A stretch of 64,000 nt of DNA from Solenopsis invicta (Eukaryota > Arthropoda > Insecta > Hymenoptera > Formicidae), in assembly GCF_016802725.1 (NCBI RefSeq), contig NC_052678.1, positions 3,512,501 to 3,576,500 on the forward strand, read 5' to 3'. Both the position numbers and the translations under genes were made by a program. How positions within the stretch are numbered: position 1 is the stretch's first letter; each line of letters begins with the position of its first letter. Positions 46,201-56,937 of the stretch are shown piece after piece. The notes beneath the pieces were generated by a model. That model made no database searches. It saw only the letters and a program-made list of their open reading frames with translations, and had not been told where the DNA came from.

Positions 46201-47320
46201 CAAGCACCATTGCCGCGATTGCGGAGAAGGTTTTTGCACGCAGTGCTCGTCAAAAACAAAATGCGTACCTAATAGAAATTGGTATTCGCCGGTTCGGGTT
46301 TGCGACGCGTGCTATGAGAAGGAGACAAACGGTTCCAGTGACGACTCTCTCGAACCTCCTGTCGAGGACGTCGGCGTGCGAAAAGTGACGGAGCATGTGG
46401 TGTCGACACTTAGTGCTGTTGGAACAGTTTTCAATTATTCTAAATGTGAGTATAAGCATTGCACTAATGGCAGTGTTGCGTTTAGATAATTTAAAATGAT
46501 AAAGATAATTGACATGTAAATTGTCTTTATTTTGGATTAGATAAAAATAATTTAATATTGAATTTATGTAGAAAAAAAAAGAAAAAATTATTTACCGTTT
46601 TATCTAGATAATTTTACGACAATATCGCTGTTGAGCAAAATAATTTAGAATACAAAATATTTTTATTTATAAATCTTTATTTCTTAAAAACAAAAATTCT
46701 TTAAATTCAATAAATTTGATAAAAAAAGTTTTTCTTTTTTATTTGGATTAATACTGAAATAAAAATCAAAGTTTAAAGATATAGATAGATCTGTGCAATT
46801 TGTTTTACTTAAAAAAATTTTTCTGTTAGAATAAATAAATAACGAGGTTGAAGTTGAAAGAGAAAGAGAAAGAGAGAGATGGGACATAATACTTTATATT
46901 CGTGCACATTTGAAAAAATAACACTTTTATCTAAAATAAAAATAGAGATAATATACTTTCTAATAATCTAGGTAAAAATAAAATAATTCATTTTTTTATC
47001 TAGATATTTTTATATGGATAACGGCAAACACTAATGATTATGGTTATTTATATCACAGAATCGTGTAATTCTTGGATAAACTATGAATTTTTTCCATTGG
47101 CACAGCATTCATAAAGGATTCTGTTCGACCATCTTATTGGATACCGGATTCGGAAGTGGTTAGCTGTTGCGTTTGCGAACGGAAGTTCTCCGACATGCTT
47201 CCTCTACATCATTGTAGAGCTTGCGGACGTGGGGTGTGTCAGGAATGCTCGCAACATCGTAAGCCTGTACCTCATCGGGGATGGGATCATCCCGTTAGAG
47301 TATGCAACGCCTGCGTTTGA
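43258..47320 (+). CDS. ZFYVE1: ZFYVE1 / DFCP1 homologue: GTPase-like domain plus two FYVE zinc fingers
   Basis: DFCP1 binds PI3P on ER domains, marks omegasomes in autophagy and sits at ER-lipid droplet contacts. Predicted exons: 43258-43729, 44628-44894, 45004-45376, 45622-45880, 45992-46445, 47106-47320; 679 aa (human 777). Start MSTLWKPWPETLKAES. A nucleotide-binding domain follows: VKVVSIFGNTGDGKSHTMNQ with P-loop GNTGDGKS, CCTLGVWVAFDP, VVCLDTEGLQ (DTEG switch), RLLLKVLAISDIVVYGIHSE. Cys-rich section: YFTCPVKCLSCENGCNNSMG, YICKKCYKNG, WSGYVIECPHCGEIYKSRQY. FYVE 1: SYWRSNNEIKQCHQCKISFS, DDKHHCRDCGEGFCTQCSSK, PVRVCDACY. FYVE 2: SYWIPDSEVVSCCVCERKFS, LHHCRACGRGVCQECSQH, PVRVCNACV then stop. 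The N-terminal zinc-finger region of the human protein is absent, which accounts for the length difference; an upstream exon cannot be ruled out. AATAAA at 47566-47571. Confidence 0.95.
43903..44472. mobile_element. Composite insertion in ZFYVE1 intron 1 (inverted ends, family B and A pieces inside)
   Basis: The left end GATGAATAAAATGGGACGAT followed by TTTGACC is mirrored at the right by GGAGACCAAAATCAGACCGT followed by TTTATTTATC. Inside is a family B copy (about 44040-44300, with CCCATGAAAATCTATGATTT) and then a family A fragment (about 44310-44430, TAAATTAAGTTAAAGTTAAT). A related left end is at 25465-25580 (GATGAGTAAAATGAGCTGAT). No coding capacity. Confidence 0.5.
46590..47035. repeat. 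Dispersed repeat, family H, copy
   Basis: In the last ZFYVE1 intron. It carries TTTATCTAGATAATTTTACG at the left, TATTTTTATTTATAAATCTT and ATTTCTTAAAAACAAAAATT in the middle, and TTATCTAGATATTTTTATAT then GGATAACGGCAAACACTAAT at the right. A shorter piece is at 6830-7017, and a more diverged, probably inverted copy at 49330-50035. Confidence 0.55.
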
Positions 47321-48889
47321 AGTCGTTTGCCGGCGTACATCAAGGGAAATAGAATTCAATAACATTGATCTTGGTAAAAGAAGATATTCACTTGAAACGA
47401 AACAAATCTCATTTCTTTCACGTTGCTTTTGTAAGATAAGTAGACGTTATACTTGACTGTGAGTATAGAATATCATAGATTTGTACGGCCAAATTCCGTA
47501 GTTGACTGACGTAGTTTTTTGGACGGACTTTTTATTGTAATTCAAATTTTAACTTTTAAATTCTAAATAAAATTTTTCAGTTTGATATTTTTTTACTTCC
47601 CACAATTTTTCTATTTTTATCTCTAACGATGTAAATGACAAACGCAGCTTTATGATGAAAAATTTCTGAAAATGCAAATTTATTATTTATGTATTTTCAA
47701 TATTAAATTATATAAATAATGTTTTATTTATATATTTAATATCTGTATATAATATTGAATGAGAATTTAAAAAAATTTTTTTTTTTAATTTGAATTTGAA
47801 AACAAGAAAATTAAATATTTTTTAAGTAATTAAGTGATTAAGTAATAAGATAAACGTTCGAGGATATATGTCTGCAATATATCCATTAGGACGTTTACCT
47901 TATATACATTTGTAAATTTTAAATTGTTAGAAAGTCAAACAAAAGTTTGTCTGAAAGCTGTCCCTTGCTTAACTCGGTTTTTATAATTAGGAGATAATTT
48001 TATAAACATATAGATGTACATAAATGTATGAATGTGCCATAATTATGGTTTTTTTTTTTTTTAAAGCAACTTCCCGAAGTGTATTAAAGACATATGATCA
48101 TTTTTGTTTGAAAGCAATTTTTGAAAGTGTATTAAAAACATATGCTAACTTTAATATACAATTTTATATCTCTGAAAAATGTAGATCAAGATTACGCTTA
48201 AAGATTGTTCGACGGAAAGCAGGTTAAAGATTTATGTTACCGATAGTCCCGTATGTAATGCACGTTAGCGATTTGTACATATGTATAATGTTGTGATCTT
48301 CTGGTATCAGTGATTGATAGTTGTATGAAAGAGAATCATTTACAAGAAATGTAAATCTCGTGGCTGTGACAATTGTTAAACTGGCATAGTATTTGAAGAC
48401 GCGTATTCGCAAGGCAGCGGATACGCGATAGCGCGTCTTCAAAAGTGGGAATTGTTACTTTTATTTTAAATAAATTGAAATGAATACCTTTATTTTGTCC
48501 TGTACATTACGAGCTGCTTTAAATAAAGATCGAATTCTTAAAAAGTAAATCACTACCTTATTTCATTTTTTTTTTAAATTAAAGGCGTCAATCATTTTCA
48601 GAAGCGTTTCTATATTCACATAACTTCCTATCTTTACCATCCCGAATAAAGGATGCTTCTAAATAATTATAAATTTACTTTTTTTTTCGCTGTATACTAT
48701 TCTTGTTTAAAATAACCGATAGAAAAATGATTTAGTAACAGATTTAAATTTTATTGAAATTTTATAATAAATTTATTGTTTTATTCAACCCATTTGAGCT
48801 GTAGAGAAATTTATATATTTCTATCATATCCTAACAATATCTTACTGAAGGACATTTTGGCTTTACAATATCAGCTAAAAGTTGTCGAA

Positions 48890-49300
48890 ATTAGAAAATT
48901 GCCAGCTTTATTTTTTTTTCTTAACGACAAACAGTTTTGGTCATAAATATCCGATTTTTAGCTCTGAAACAGTTGCAAAAAAGAAAATCATGAAAAATTT
49001 TACTTATAACTTATGCAGGGAAAATGATATTTTGCTACAGTTTTAGGTGAATAACTTTTAGATGAGTAAGTGGATCTAAATTAATTTTTGCCCGAATATT
49101 TATTCAAATTTTATTAGTATATGTAATAATTTTGAACTTAATTGGTAATGTTACTTCACCATCATTTGGAAAACGCGATTTTACATAAGAATTAAGAATA
49201 AACAAAAAATTAAATAACTTTTAAAACAATAAGAGAATTCTGCTCAAATTTTACATAAATACTCAAACATAATATATATAACGGAACAATCTATGAAACT
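48890..49300. repeat. Dispersed repeat, family G, copy 2
   Basis: Matches the copy in the rabaptin-5 intron (37300-37720) in order and orientation, roughly 75-80% by eye. Both are non-coding. Confidence 0.75.
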
Positions 49301-50042
49301 TTTATAATATTTTTGGTTTTTGTTGATTAGTGTTTCCTGTTGTAAATATGTATAAAGTTATCTAAATAATCATCTAGATAAAGAAATAGCTTTATCTGGA
49401 TTATCACAATGTATATTACTTTCATCTGTATCTTAAATAAAAGAAATATTGTCTTTTAAATTATTTAAGATAATGCAAACAGTAATGAGAATGAAGTATT
49501 GTTCTTAGTCTCAACGTCCAAATTACTATTTATTCTAACAGAATAATTTTTCTAATTACTATCTTAATAGAGTTGCGTTCCGAAATTCACTGTCAATACT
49601 GAAAATCTATATTATACGTAATGTGAATTATAGATTTTTAATACTGCAGTATACATCGGAACATAATCTACATCAACAGTAGTGCACAAATCAGTAATAG
49701 TGCAATATAAAAATTGCTCTAAACAAAATAAATTTTTGTACAAGAAATTTTTTCAGTCATTACATAATTTGAGTTACATTTATATATTCCTCCTATTTTC
49801 TAACTTTGACTTTTATTTGCACTGATTCAAATTCAAAGAGAAATTCTTGTTAGATTAAATTATGATTAAATTATTTGAAGAACTTTTATTTCTAAAAAAA
49901 TAAAAATGTAGAAATAAAAATATGAGCATATTATTTACATATCCTAAATTTTTTGCTCGATAACAATATTATCGGAAAATCTAGATAAAACTATAAATAT
50001 TTTTATCTTTTATCTATATAAATAAAAATTAAATCAACTTTA

Positions 50043-50453
50043 TAATAGTAAGAGAGCCTTCATCGGTCGTAGCTAGGTCTTAGTGCTTTTATTTTTATTT
50101 ATGTGATCTTGTATACTTCTCCGAACTCAACCAGAATGTGCGCCGAATTAATTTTTGGTCATAACACAGCATGTCGAGTAAGAATTAGTAATATCACTAT
50201 TAGCAATAAATTTCTTACAGTTTTTTCAGGGGGGAATGGGTATATAGATGCAAATCAGCATCAAGTATTATATTAAATTAATTAATTTAATATAAATAGT
50301 AATATTACTAAATCTTACTCGACATGCTATGTTATACCGAAAATTAATTCGTCGCACATTCTGGTTGAGTTCGGAGAAGTATATAAGATCACATAAATAA
50401 AAATAAAAGCACTAAGACCTAGCTACGACCGATGAAGGCTTTCTTACTATTAT
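50043..50453. mobile_element. Large, well-preserved palindromic (foldback) element
   Basis: Left arm 50043-50207 and right arm about 50290-50453 are near-perfect complements: ATAATAGTAAGAGAGCCTTC / GAAGGCTTTCTTACTATTAT, GTCGTAGCTAGGTCTTAGTG / CACTAAGACCTAGCTACGAC, CTTCTCCGAACTCAACCAGA / TCTGGTTGAGTTCGGAGAAG, AACACAGCATGTCGAGTAAG / CTTACTCGACATGCTATGTT. The loop is about 80 bases. High arm identity suggests recent origin or gene conversion. No protein. It lies just upstream of the FOXN3 GC-rich promoter. Confidence 0.8.
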
Positions 50454-50570
50454 TGTGTTGTTACACTATCGGTCCAATAACATATTTGTAATTTAAATCA
50501 ACTTTATCTTCAAAGATAAATTTACATATAATAAATCTTGATCTAAATGATTTTGAAGTTATCTAAGTGC

Positions 50571-52400
50571 AACACTGTCGCTTGTATTGAGGAGTCAAAA
50601 TTCGTCCTTGCGCATTCCATTTGCAAATTCCCCCGTTCGAGTCTCGCGCTAGGCGAATCGAGACGAGCATATCGAATCGCGATATATTGCGCATGGGGTG
50701 CCCTCCGGCGCTGGAGGGGAGGGGAGCATGCACGCGATGACGTCAGAATATGGCGTCTCGATCAGCTGGATGTTGTGTAGAGTGTGCCTGTCTGCCATGC
50801 CCGTCTCGCGAAAAGTAACGGAGACCACCGTCTGCCCGCCGTGATACGTGAGTTATCCCGTCCGCGCGATCGCCGATCGCGCTGCCCCATCATCATCCCG
50901 GCGACCGGCTCCCGCGGATGGGAACGCGGTCGCGAGTTCGCGAGTGCCGACGCGATCGTGGAGGAGACGCGGAGAATAAGTGCGGTACGCGCGGTGCGGC
51001 ACTCTCGGCGACCCCGGAGGGGTACACGACGACGGGTGCCCATGCCGCGCACGTGAGACGCTCTCTCGACGCGAGGTCACGCGACGTGCGCGAGGTTTCC
51101 CTTCCTCGAGGAGTACGACGTGCGCGTGCACGCCGAGAAAGTGAGAAGGTTAAAGAGGAGTAACGTCGCGTAGGAGCGAGGAGAGTCGGGGCTGCTGCTG
51201 AAACCCGATCTCGCGTCTCCCTTTTCCGTCTCCGCGATCGGTTTATCTTATGTAATTCCCGTGAGCGCGTCGCCGGAGCCTCCGCGTGCGCGCGTGCATG
51301 CGTGCGTGCGTGCGCGCGCGGCGCGTGTCCGTGCTTGCGTGATGCCGTGGCCATTTTCGCGTGCGCCCGCTCGCGTTTCGTAATCGTTATCAGCTCCATA
51401 TTTGAATTCAACAAGTAATGCGGGTCACTACGCCGCGCGGCCGCCCGACCGCCGAAATTCAGAGCCCCGCTGAGCCCGGAGTCGTGCGAGGCGACGACTT
51501 GGGGTACCGACGCGTGTGCTCCGCTCACGTGCTCCGCTTGTCGTCGCGTCTCGCATCGACGACAGTCTGGAAGACGACAGTCCGGCCGCGCGGATTACGT
51601 TGCCGATTTCGATCTCCCGCATCACGGAGATCGCGAATCATATATTTCGGCGTGACTCCGGCGAGAACAGACGAGAAGTCTCTCGGTCCCGGAGTCTCGC
51701 CGATTTGCTCCGCGACGGAATCGGTCGGAGGCGAGGAGCACGTTGCCGGAGGTGTGCAACGCGGGTGGACGCCATTAGTTGCAAATTTGCACGGGGAAGG
51801 ACGGGGGCGGAGAGGGGAGAGAAATATTCGCGGAACGTCGTCGGGCGCAACGACGACGGCGCCGACGACGACGACAACGACGATGATGATGATGATGATG
51901 ATGATGGCGACGCGACGTGAGACGTGACTCCGCGCCACGCCGCGCCGCGCCACGACGCCGAAGATGACGCTCGTTCGGAGCTCGTGTCCCATTTGAAATT
52001 CCGATGCGCGATTCCGCGTGATAGCGCCGGCCATTTTGTCACTTATTAGTCGCGAATAAACAATAATTCTGTACGCGACGTCGCGTCGCCCGCCGTCCGC
52101 TCGCGCGATGATACAAGCTGTCGCGGCGGCTCACATGCGCGGAGATTTCAATTTCGCGAGATGCTCCCATTCTCTCTCTCTTTTCTACCTCTGTCCCTCG
52201 TTCGCCTCCGCCGCGCGGCACACCAAAAATAGAAAAGCGACCGGACCCATTTCTCGCCGTTTTCGCGGGGATTTTTATGTCGTAACTCGATATATTACGG
52301 CGGCGCTCGCGCGAGACAGTCCCCTCGGCGAGGTAGTTTTAATAGCGACGTCCGGCTCGAAGGGACTCTCGATCCGGTGGAATCGCCATCCGTAGATGTC
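50571..52400 (+). promoter_or_regulatory. GC-rich promoter / 5' UTR island, probably of FOXN3
   Basis: A 1.8-kb block of high GC and CpG content flanked by AT-rich DNA. It contains a perfect CRE, TGACGTCA (50738-50745), shortly followed by AATATGGCG. GGCCATTTT strings (51347 and 52029 areas) resemble YY1-type sites. It also holds CG-rich repeats (51290-51325), a GAC/GAT repeat (51857-51907) and pyrimidine tracts. The nearest downstream gene on the plus strand is FOXN3, whose first coding exon begins with an acceptor at 54534, so a non-coding first exon should lie in this island. The assignment to FOXN3 is inferred from position. The many open frames here on both strands result from composition. 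Confidence 0.5.
51857..51907. repeat. GAC/GAT trinucleotide repeat
   Basis: Imperfect GAC units followed by about 8 perfect GAT units, inside the GC-rich island. Confidence 0.85.
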
Positions 52401-52574
52401 GACAGACTTTTCTCGAAATGTCCATCAGTTTTAAGCTCTCTTAAATGTCGAACGTTCTACCGTAAATACCGATGTATGTATGAGGAGGAAGGATGTTATT
52501 CATCTTTCCACGAGAGATCGCCCTTCCCTTTGGTTGTACCATCGTTTTTGAAAAAGCCTTGTATAGTCTAGCTA

Positions 52575-52800
52575 CTTGGCTCGCGTTCCCAAAATTCACC
52601 GCCAGCACTGAATTCTCTAAATTCTTTGGAGCGGAATCTCACTCTAATAGATCGGTCAGTTTGAAAAAGAGTGGCTGAATTTTCGCTCTGTTAGAGTTCC
52701 ACTCCAAAGAATTTAGAGAGAAAGTTTACAGTATACGCGTAACGTGAACTATAGATTTTTTTAGTACTGGCAGTGTATATCGGAATGCAGCCTTTAGATG
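52575..52800. repeat. Inverted-repeat element with internal hairpin
   Basis: AATTCTCTAAATTCTTTGGA followed by GCGGAATCTCACTCTAA pairs with TTAGAGTTCCACTCCAAAGA followed by ATTTAGAGAGAA. The outer ends CGTTCCCAAAATTCACCGCC and GGCAGTGTATATCGGAATGC are partly complementary and match the shorter element at 49573-49667. Non-coding. Confidence 0.6.
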
Positions 52801-52963
52801 TGTAACCTTATATTGTACGGTTCAAGTACAAGTTTATACATTTATTTTTGCATGCAGAATGTTGGAAGTAATAGCACAGCCTTCTTGGGGAAGCTCTTTA
52901 GCCTCTTTAGTCACATAATATAAAAGCCCAATCAAATTTTGAGAATGTTGAGAATTATTAATA

Positions 52964-53087
52964 TTGGGTTGGCACAAAAACGTCATGTCATTCTTCCTTT
53001 AAGTAAATGAAAGGCATTTTTCCATATAAAGCGGAAACTTTCATTTACATAAAAAAACAAAACGACATTATCTTCCTGCCAACCTAA
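52964..53087. mobile_element. Mini mariner-type element (124 bp)
   Basis: Ends TTGGGTTGGCACAAAAACGT and AAACGACATTATCTTCC followed by TGCCAACCTAA are inverted repeats of the mariner type. A TA precedes the left end (52962-52963). The inside also folds (AAATGAAAGGC against GAAACTTTCATTT). Too short to encode anything; an internally deleted non-autonomous relic. Confidence 0.7.
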
Positions 53088-53097
53088 ATGTGTAGGG

Positions 53098-53390
53098 CAT
53101 TCCAGATTTTTTTCACATTTTTTGACCGCATAGTTTCCTATAAATAACTTTCTATATAAAAAAGCATGAGTTTTATGAGAAGGAGAATTCTAAATAATTT
53201 AATCGCTGAAACAAAATGTAAAAATTTGGAGAATTTTTTATATATAGACGTTCCCGATTTTTTTACGTTTTTTGACCCTATAGTTTTCTGTAAATAACTT
53301 TCTAAATAAACATTGAGTCTTACAGGAAAAAGAATTTCAAGTAATTTAATTGCGAACAAAATGTAAGAATTTTGAGAAGTTATGCTCGTA
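53098..53390. repeat. Tandem duplication, ~148-bp unit
   Basis: Units 53098-53245 and 53246-53390 share CATTTTTTGACCGCATAGTT / CGTTTTTTGACCCTATAGTT, TATAAATAACTTTCTATATA / TGTAAATAACTTTCTAAATA, TTCTAAATAATTTAAT / TTTCAAGTAATTTAAT, and ACAAAATGTAAAAATTTGGA / ACAAAATGTAAGAATTTTGA. Non-coding. Confidence 0.75.
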
Positions 53391-54365
53391 AGAAAGAATA
53401 GAATTTAATGAATATTTTTTGAAATTAAAAAAACAAAGTTTTACCGTATTATTTTCATTAATAAGAATCCGAATTGTTTACGAGTTATATAATTCTCTTT
53501 AAATATGACATCATACTAATAAAAATGTGGCAACAACGCTTTTTTATTACAAAGAATTCTTTCTGAATTTTTTGCACATCAATGTTTATCAACATCATAA
53601 AGAAAAGATTTTTAAATAACGAATTATCATTTTTATCGTTTAAATTTTGTTCATTATTAATAATAATGTGTTAGTAGTACTTATTTTTTACAAAACAAAA
53701 CATACAAGAAAAAAACCTGCAATTAGAAGCATTTATAGATAGAACGTTATTTTATAATAAACAAGTTATTCTCCTTACAAATTATGCAAGTACAACTATA
53801 TCTAAGTCTTCATCAATTGAAAAATGACAACATAACAATCTTCGAAGAAAATGTATATCAAATAACAATTTTACCTGCAAACATCGTGTATCCTAAATTA
53901 TTGATAAGAGCTCATATTGAAATACAATATCACAACACTTAACATAGCGAGATCCTCTTTGTAGTATGTAATCTGATCGAGGTTTAGATAAAACCATTCA
54001 TAATTGTGAATTTTCGGTCAGAAGCGAGAAATCCGTTAAGTCCCAGTAATGTATAAAGAATTGCATTATAAGGTTAAAACTAATAAACTCGATCTATGGA
54101 TAAATTGAAATAATGAAATAATTTAGAAAATTAAATAAAATAATAAAATAGTTGAACAGAAAAAAGAATAATATAAAAAAAATGTTAAATAGCAATAAAA
54201 CATTCTCCAAGTATTATTTAATGTGTTAATGGGTTAATAAATGGTTCAGTTGAAGGCAAAATAAGTAATTAAGATGAGATAAATTAATTAAAATTATATT
54301 GAATTATTTGTTTATTATTTATTGTTCATTATTATCTTGAAGATGGCAACACAAAAAACTTGTTA

Positions 54366-54404
<39 letters not shown>

Positions 54405-54534
54405 AAAATGAAAAAGCATGTAACTCCACTTCTTTTAAACTGAAGAACTTCCTTAAGTTTTCGCAATGTTTAGTATACGAAATTTAGATGCGAGATACTT
54501 TATAGAAAAAATAAGAAATAATTTTTTTTCACAG
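53391..54534. other. Probable FOXN3 5' intron
   Basis: AT-rich, no coding sequence. It contains a (TA)n tract at about 54374-54402 and ends at the polypyrimidine tract and ACAG acceptor (54531-54534) of the first coding FOXN3 exon. Confidence 0.5.
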
Positions 54535-54556
54535 TGACCAGAAGACTCTATGCAAC

Positions 54557-56937
54557 ATGCCACCAGATAGGCCAGATGCATCGGGTATTGAAACTGACAT
54601 AGAGCTGAACTCGTCTCAGGATTATAATTTCGGGGAAAACAATTACACGATGAATGATAAGGAGAAGGAGAACGCCAGCGTGCTGGCTGACTCGAATTCA
54701 CCCAACGACTGTCAGAGCGAAATTCCTAGATGGGACAAGTCCATGGAGAAAAACAATCAGTCGGATGACGAGCTTACGTCTCTCAGTTGGCTGCATCAGC
54801 AGAATTTACTTAAGGGTTTGGACATTTCAAACCCCTCCAAAGACATAAAGCACGAGAACATGAACATGCTGAACAACAATATCTGCGACGACATAGCAGA
54901 CTTTTCTGAAAACACAAATTCTGTATCGAGCTTGGATGATAGTTTCTGTCCAGGTAAGACGCTTTTAAAACCGTTTCGTACTTGGACGTCAAATGATCTT
55001 AGGATTCACATTAATCTAATCCTTTTTTTTTTTTTTAATAACGCTGCACCGACAGAGAGCAATGGGAAAACAAGTGTGACACTGAACGGAAGCGGACAAA
55101 ACTATCAGCATCCCGCCAAGAATTGTCAAAAGCCCGCGCAAATATTTCAGGAATCTGCGAAAAGTCATTGCAATATTTCGCCAAGTAATCAAACGAAGAT
55201 TTCTTTGAGCAACAATAATTTGCCAATGTCTAATCGCAACAAGCATCCTACCCATATACCGTATGATCCTCATTTACACAGAAATAGCAAACCACCGTAT
55301 TCATTCTCCTGCCTCATATTTATGGCTATCGAAGATAGTCCTGTAAAGGCGCTACCTGTGAAGGAGGTTTACGCGTGGATCCTGGAACATTTCCCGTACT
55401 TTAGGAACGCTCCTACCGGATGGAAAAATTCTGTCAGACATAATTTGAGTCTCAACAAGTGCTTTCGGAAAGTAGAGAAAGCTCCAGTAAGTGTACAAAT
55501 TTTATTTTGAAGAAGCATGCGAGATTCAAGGTAAATGTCAGTAACTGGATAAGTAACGAAGCAGAGCCAAGATTGTTAAATTTTTATTAAGGATTGATAT
55601 ATAAATTGATCTAATTATATAATTAACCGAAATACAAAAATACAAAAAATTTTTTAATTATTCCGAGAATAAAAACTTGTAAAGCATCTGAATGAACCAA
55701 TGTTTGAATTGCTTATAAAAAAAATATAAAAAATATTATCTTGATAAATACTTAATTTAGTTATATAACAAATGTATTTTTCATAGTAATTTTTATACTT
55801 AAAATACCTGAATAAATATCTTTAAGTATTAAAAATTTTAAAGATAATTAAAAATTTTAATATAATAAAAAAACATTTAAGATTAATAATAATAAGTCTC
55901 CGTGTAACTGTTCAGAAGATATTCCCTAAGACATTTACCTTACGGACTCGTTATTAATGTCGTATAATGTTATACGCTTATATAACTTCTTTTTTTTCTT
56001 ATAGAATTTAGGAAAGGGATCATTATGGATGGTGGATGCGCAATACCGCCCAAATCTGATTCAAGCGTTGTCTCGCGCTCCTTTTCCTCCCCCTACAACT
56101 CAGAATCTGTCTTCGTCGGAAAAGGTGCCCAGAAAATGCATAAATACACGTCTCCCAGATCCGGTTCTCTTTCCATACCTATCCAAAAGACTGGCGTCTA
56201 GCAATATTAACGATAGCGCAGAAACCGAGATAGACAGCGACGTTGATGCAGCAGCTGCCGCTATGCTTTCCTTTAAGCACGGACCTATCATTCTGAATCA
56301 TAATAAAGGTATTGAATGCGTACTTACAATATATATGATGTAATAAAAGATAAGGCCCTTATCAGTATTTTGTTGACACAAAAAAATAGCAAAAATGTAG
56401 CTATAATCAGTTCAACATACTCGATAATTTATACGCTTACGCATTAATATATGTTTTGACATAGATCGTAAACGAAAATTGCCGGAATCGCCGGAAAAGC
56501 TGGTGCCTGTAATTACCAGGAGTTCCAGCGAGGACCATACTTATAGTTGTATCGCCTCGATAAAATTGGGAAGGTGAATATACATTAATCTTATACGAAA
56601 ATATTGCACGGACGATAGAGATTTTATCGATTGGTTCGTTTCTTTCCGTAGCAAACATTTAAACGAGGAAGAAGTAAATCCAGATTTTGACGAACAAAGG
56701 AAGATCGCGGAAGGTGCGGATGCGCTTCTGAATTTGGCTGGTGTTAGTACAGCGCTGAATCATAATAGAACACATCACGTGACACAAGGTATTAATACGG
56801 CAACGAAATCGGAAGTTAATACAAAACCAAAAAAACGTTCTACCACGAGTGATTACTCGAGCACGTCTGAGAAAAGGCGTAAGAGATGGCGAGACTGGGG
56901 TGACGGAAATCGACACCTAAAACAAATTAGGGGTTAA
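54557..56937 (+). CDS. FOXN3: Forkhead transcription factor FOXN3 / Ches-1-like
   Basis: FOXN3 (CHES1; Ches-1-like in Drosophila) is a forkhead repressor linked to DNA-damage checkpoint and transcriptional control. Predicted coding exons: 54557-54953, 55056-55486, 56005-56308, 56465-56573, 56652-56937; 508 aa. The ATG lies 22 bp inside an exon whose acceptor is at 54533-54534, so the leader comes from a distant 5' exon. The N-terminus is acidic and Ser/Asn-rich, with the family motif DDELTSLSWLHQQNLLKGLD. The DNA-binding domain spans about residues 238-325: SKPPYSFSCLIFMAIEDSPV, PVKEVYAWILEHFPYFRNAP, TGWKNSVRHNLSLNKCFRKV, GKGSLWMVDAQYRPNLIQAL. Recognition helix residues N, R and H are intact. 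The C-terminus has EGADALLNLAG, matching the FOXN2/3 C-terminal motif, then a basic stretch (SEKRRKRWRDW), probably nuclear localisation. The exon break inside the forkhead domain is in phase. Confidence 0.95.

Larger units (their letters stand above)
47321..50570. other. Intergenic: ZFYVE1 3' UTR and repeats
   Basis: No coding exon recognised. Contents in order: ZFYVE1 3' UTR; family G repeat copy 2 (48890-49300); a family H-like block (49330-50035) that contains a short inverted element at 49573-49667 (GCGTTCCGAAATTCACTG opposite CAGTATACATCGGAACAT); and the large palindrome at 50043-50453. Confidence 0.55.

Noticed and set aside
50762..52395. Numerous Arg-rich open frames on both strands
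   Set aside because: CpG-island composition effect; none shows a domain or extends in phase into a recognisable exon.
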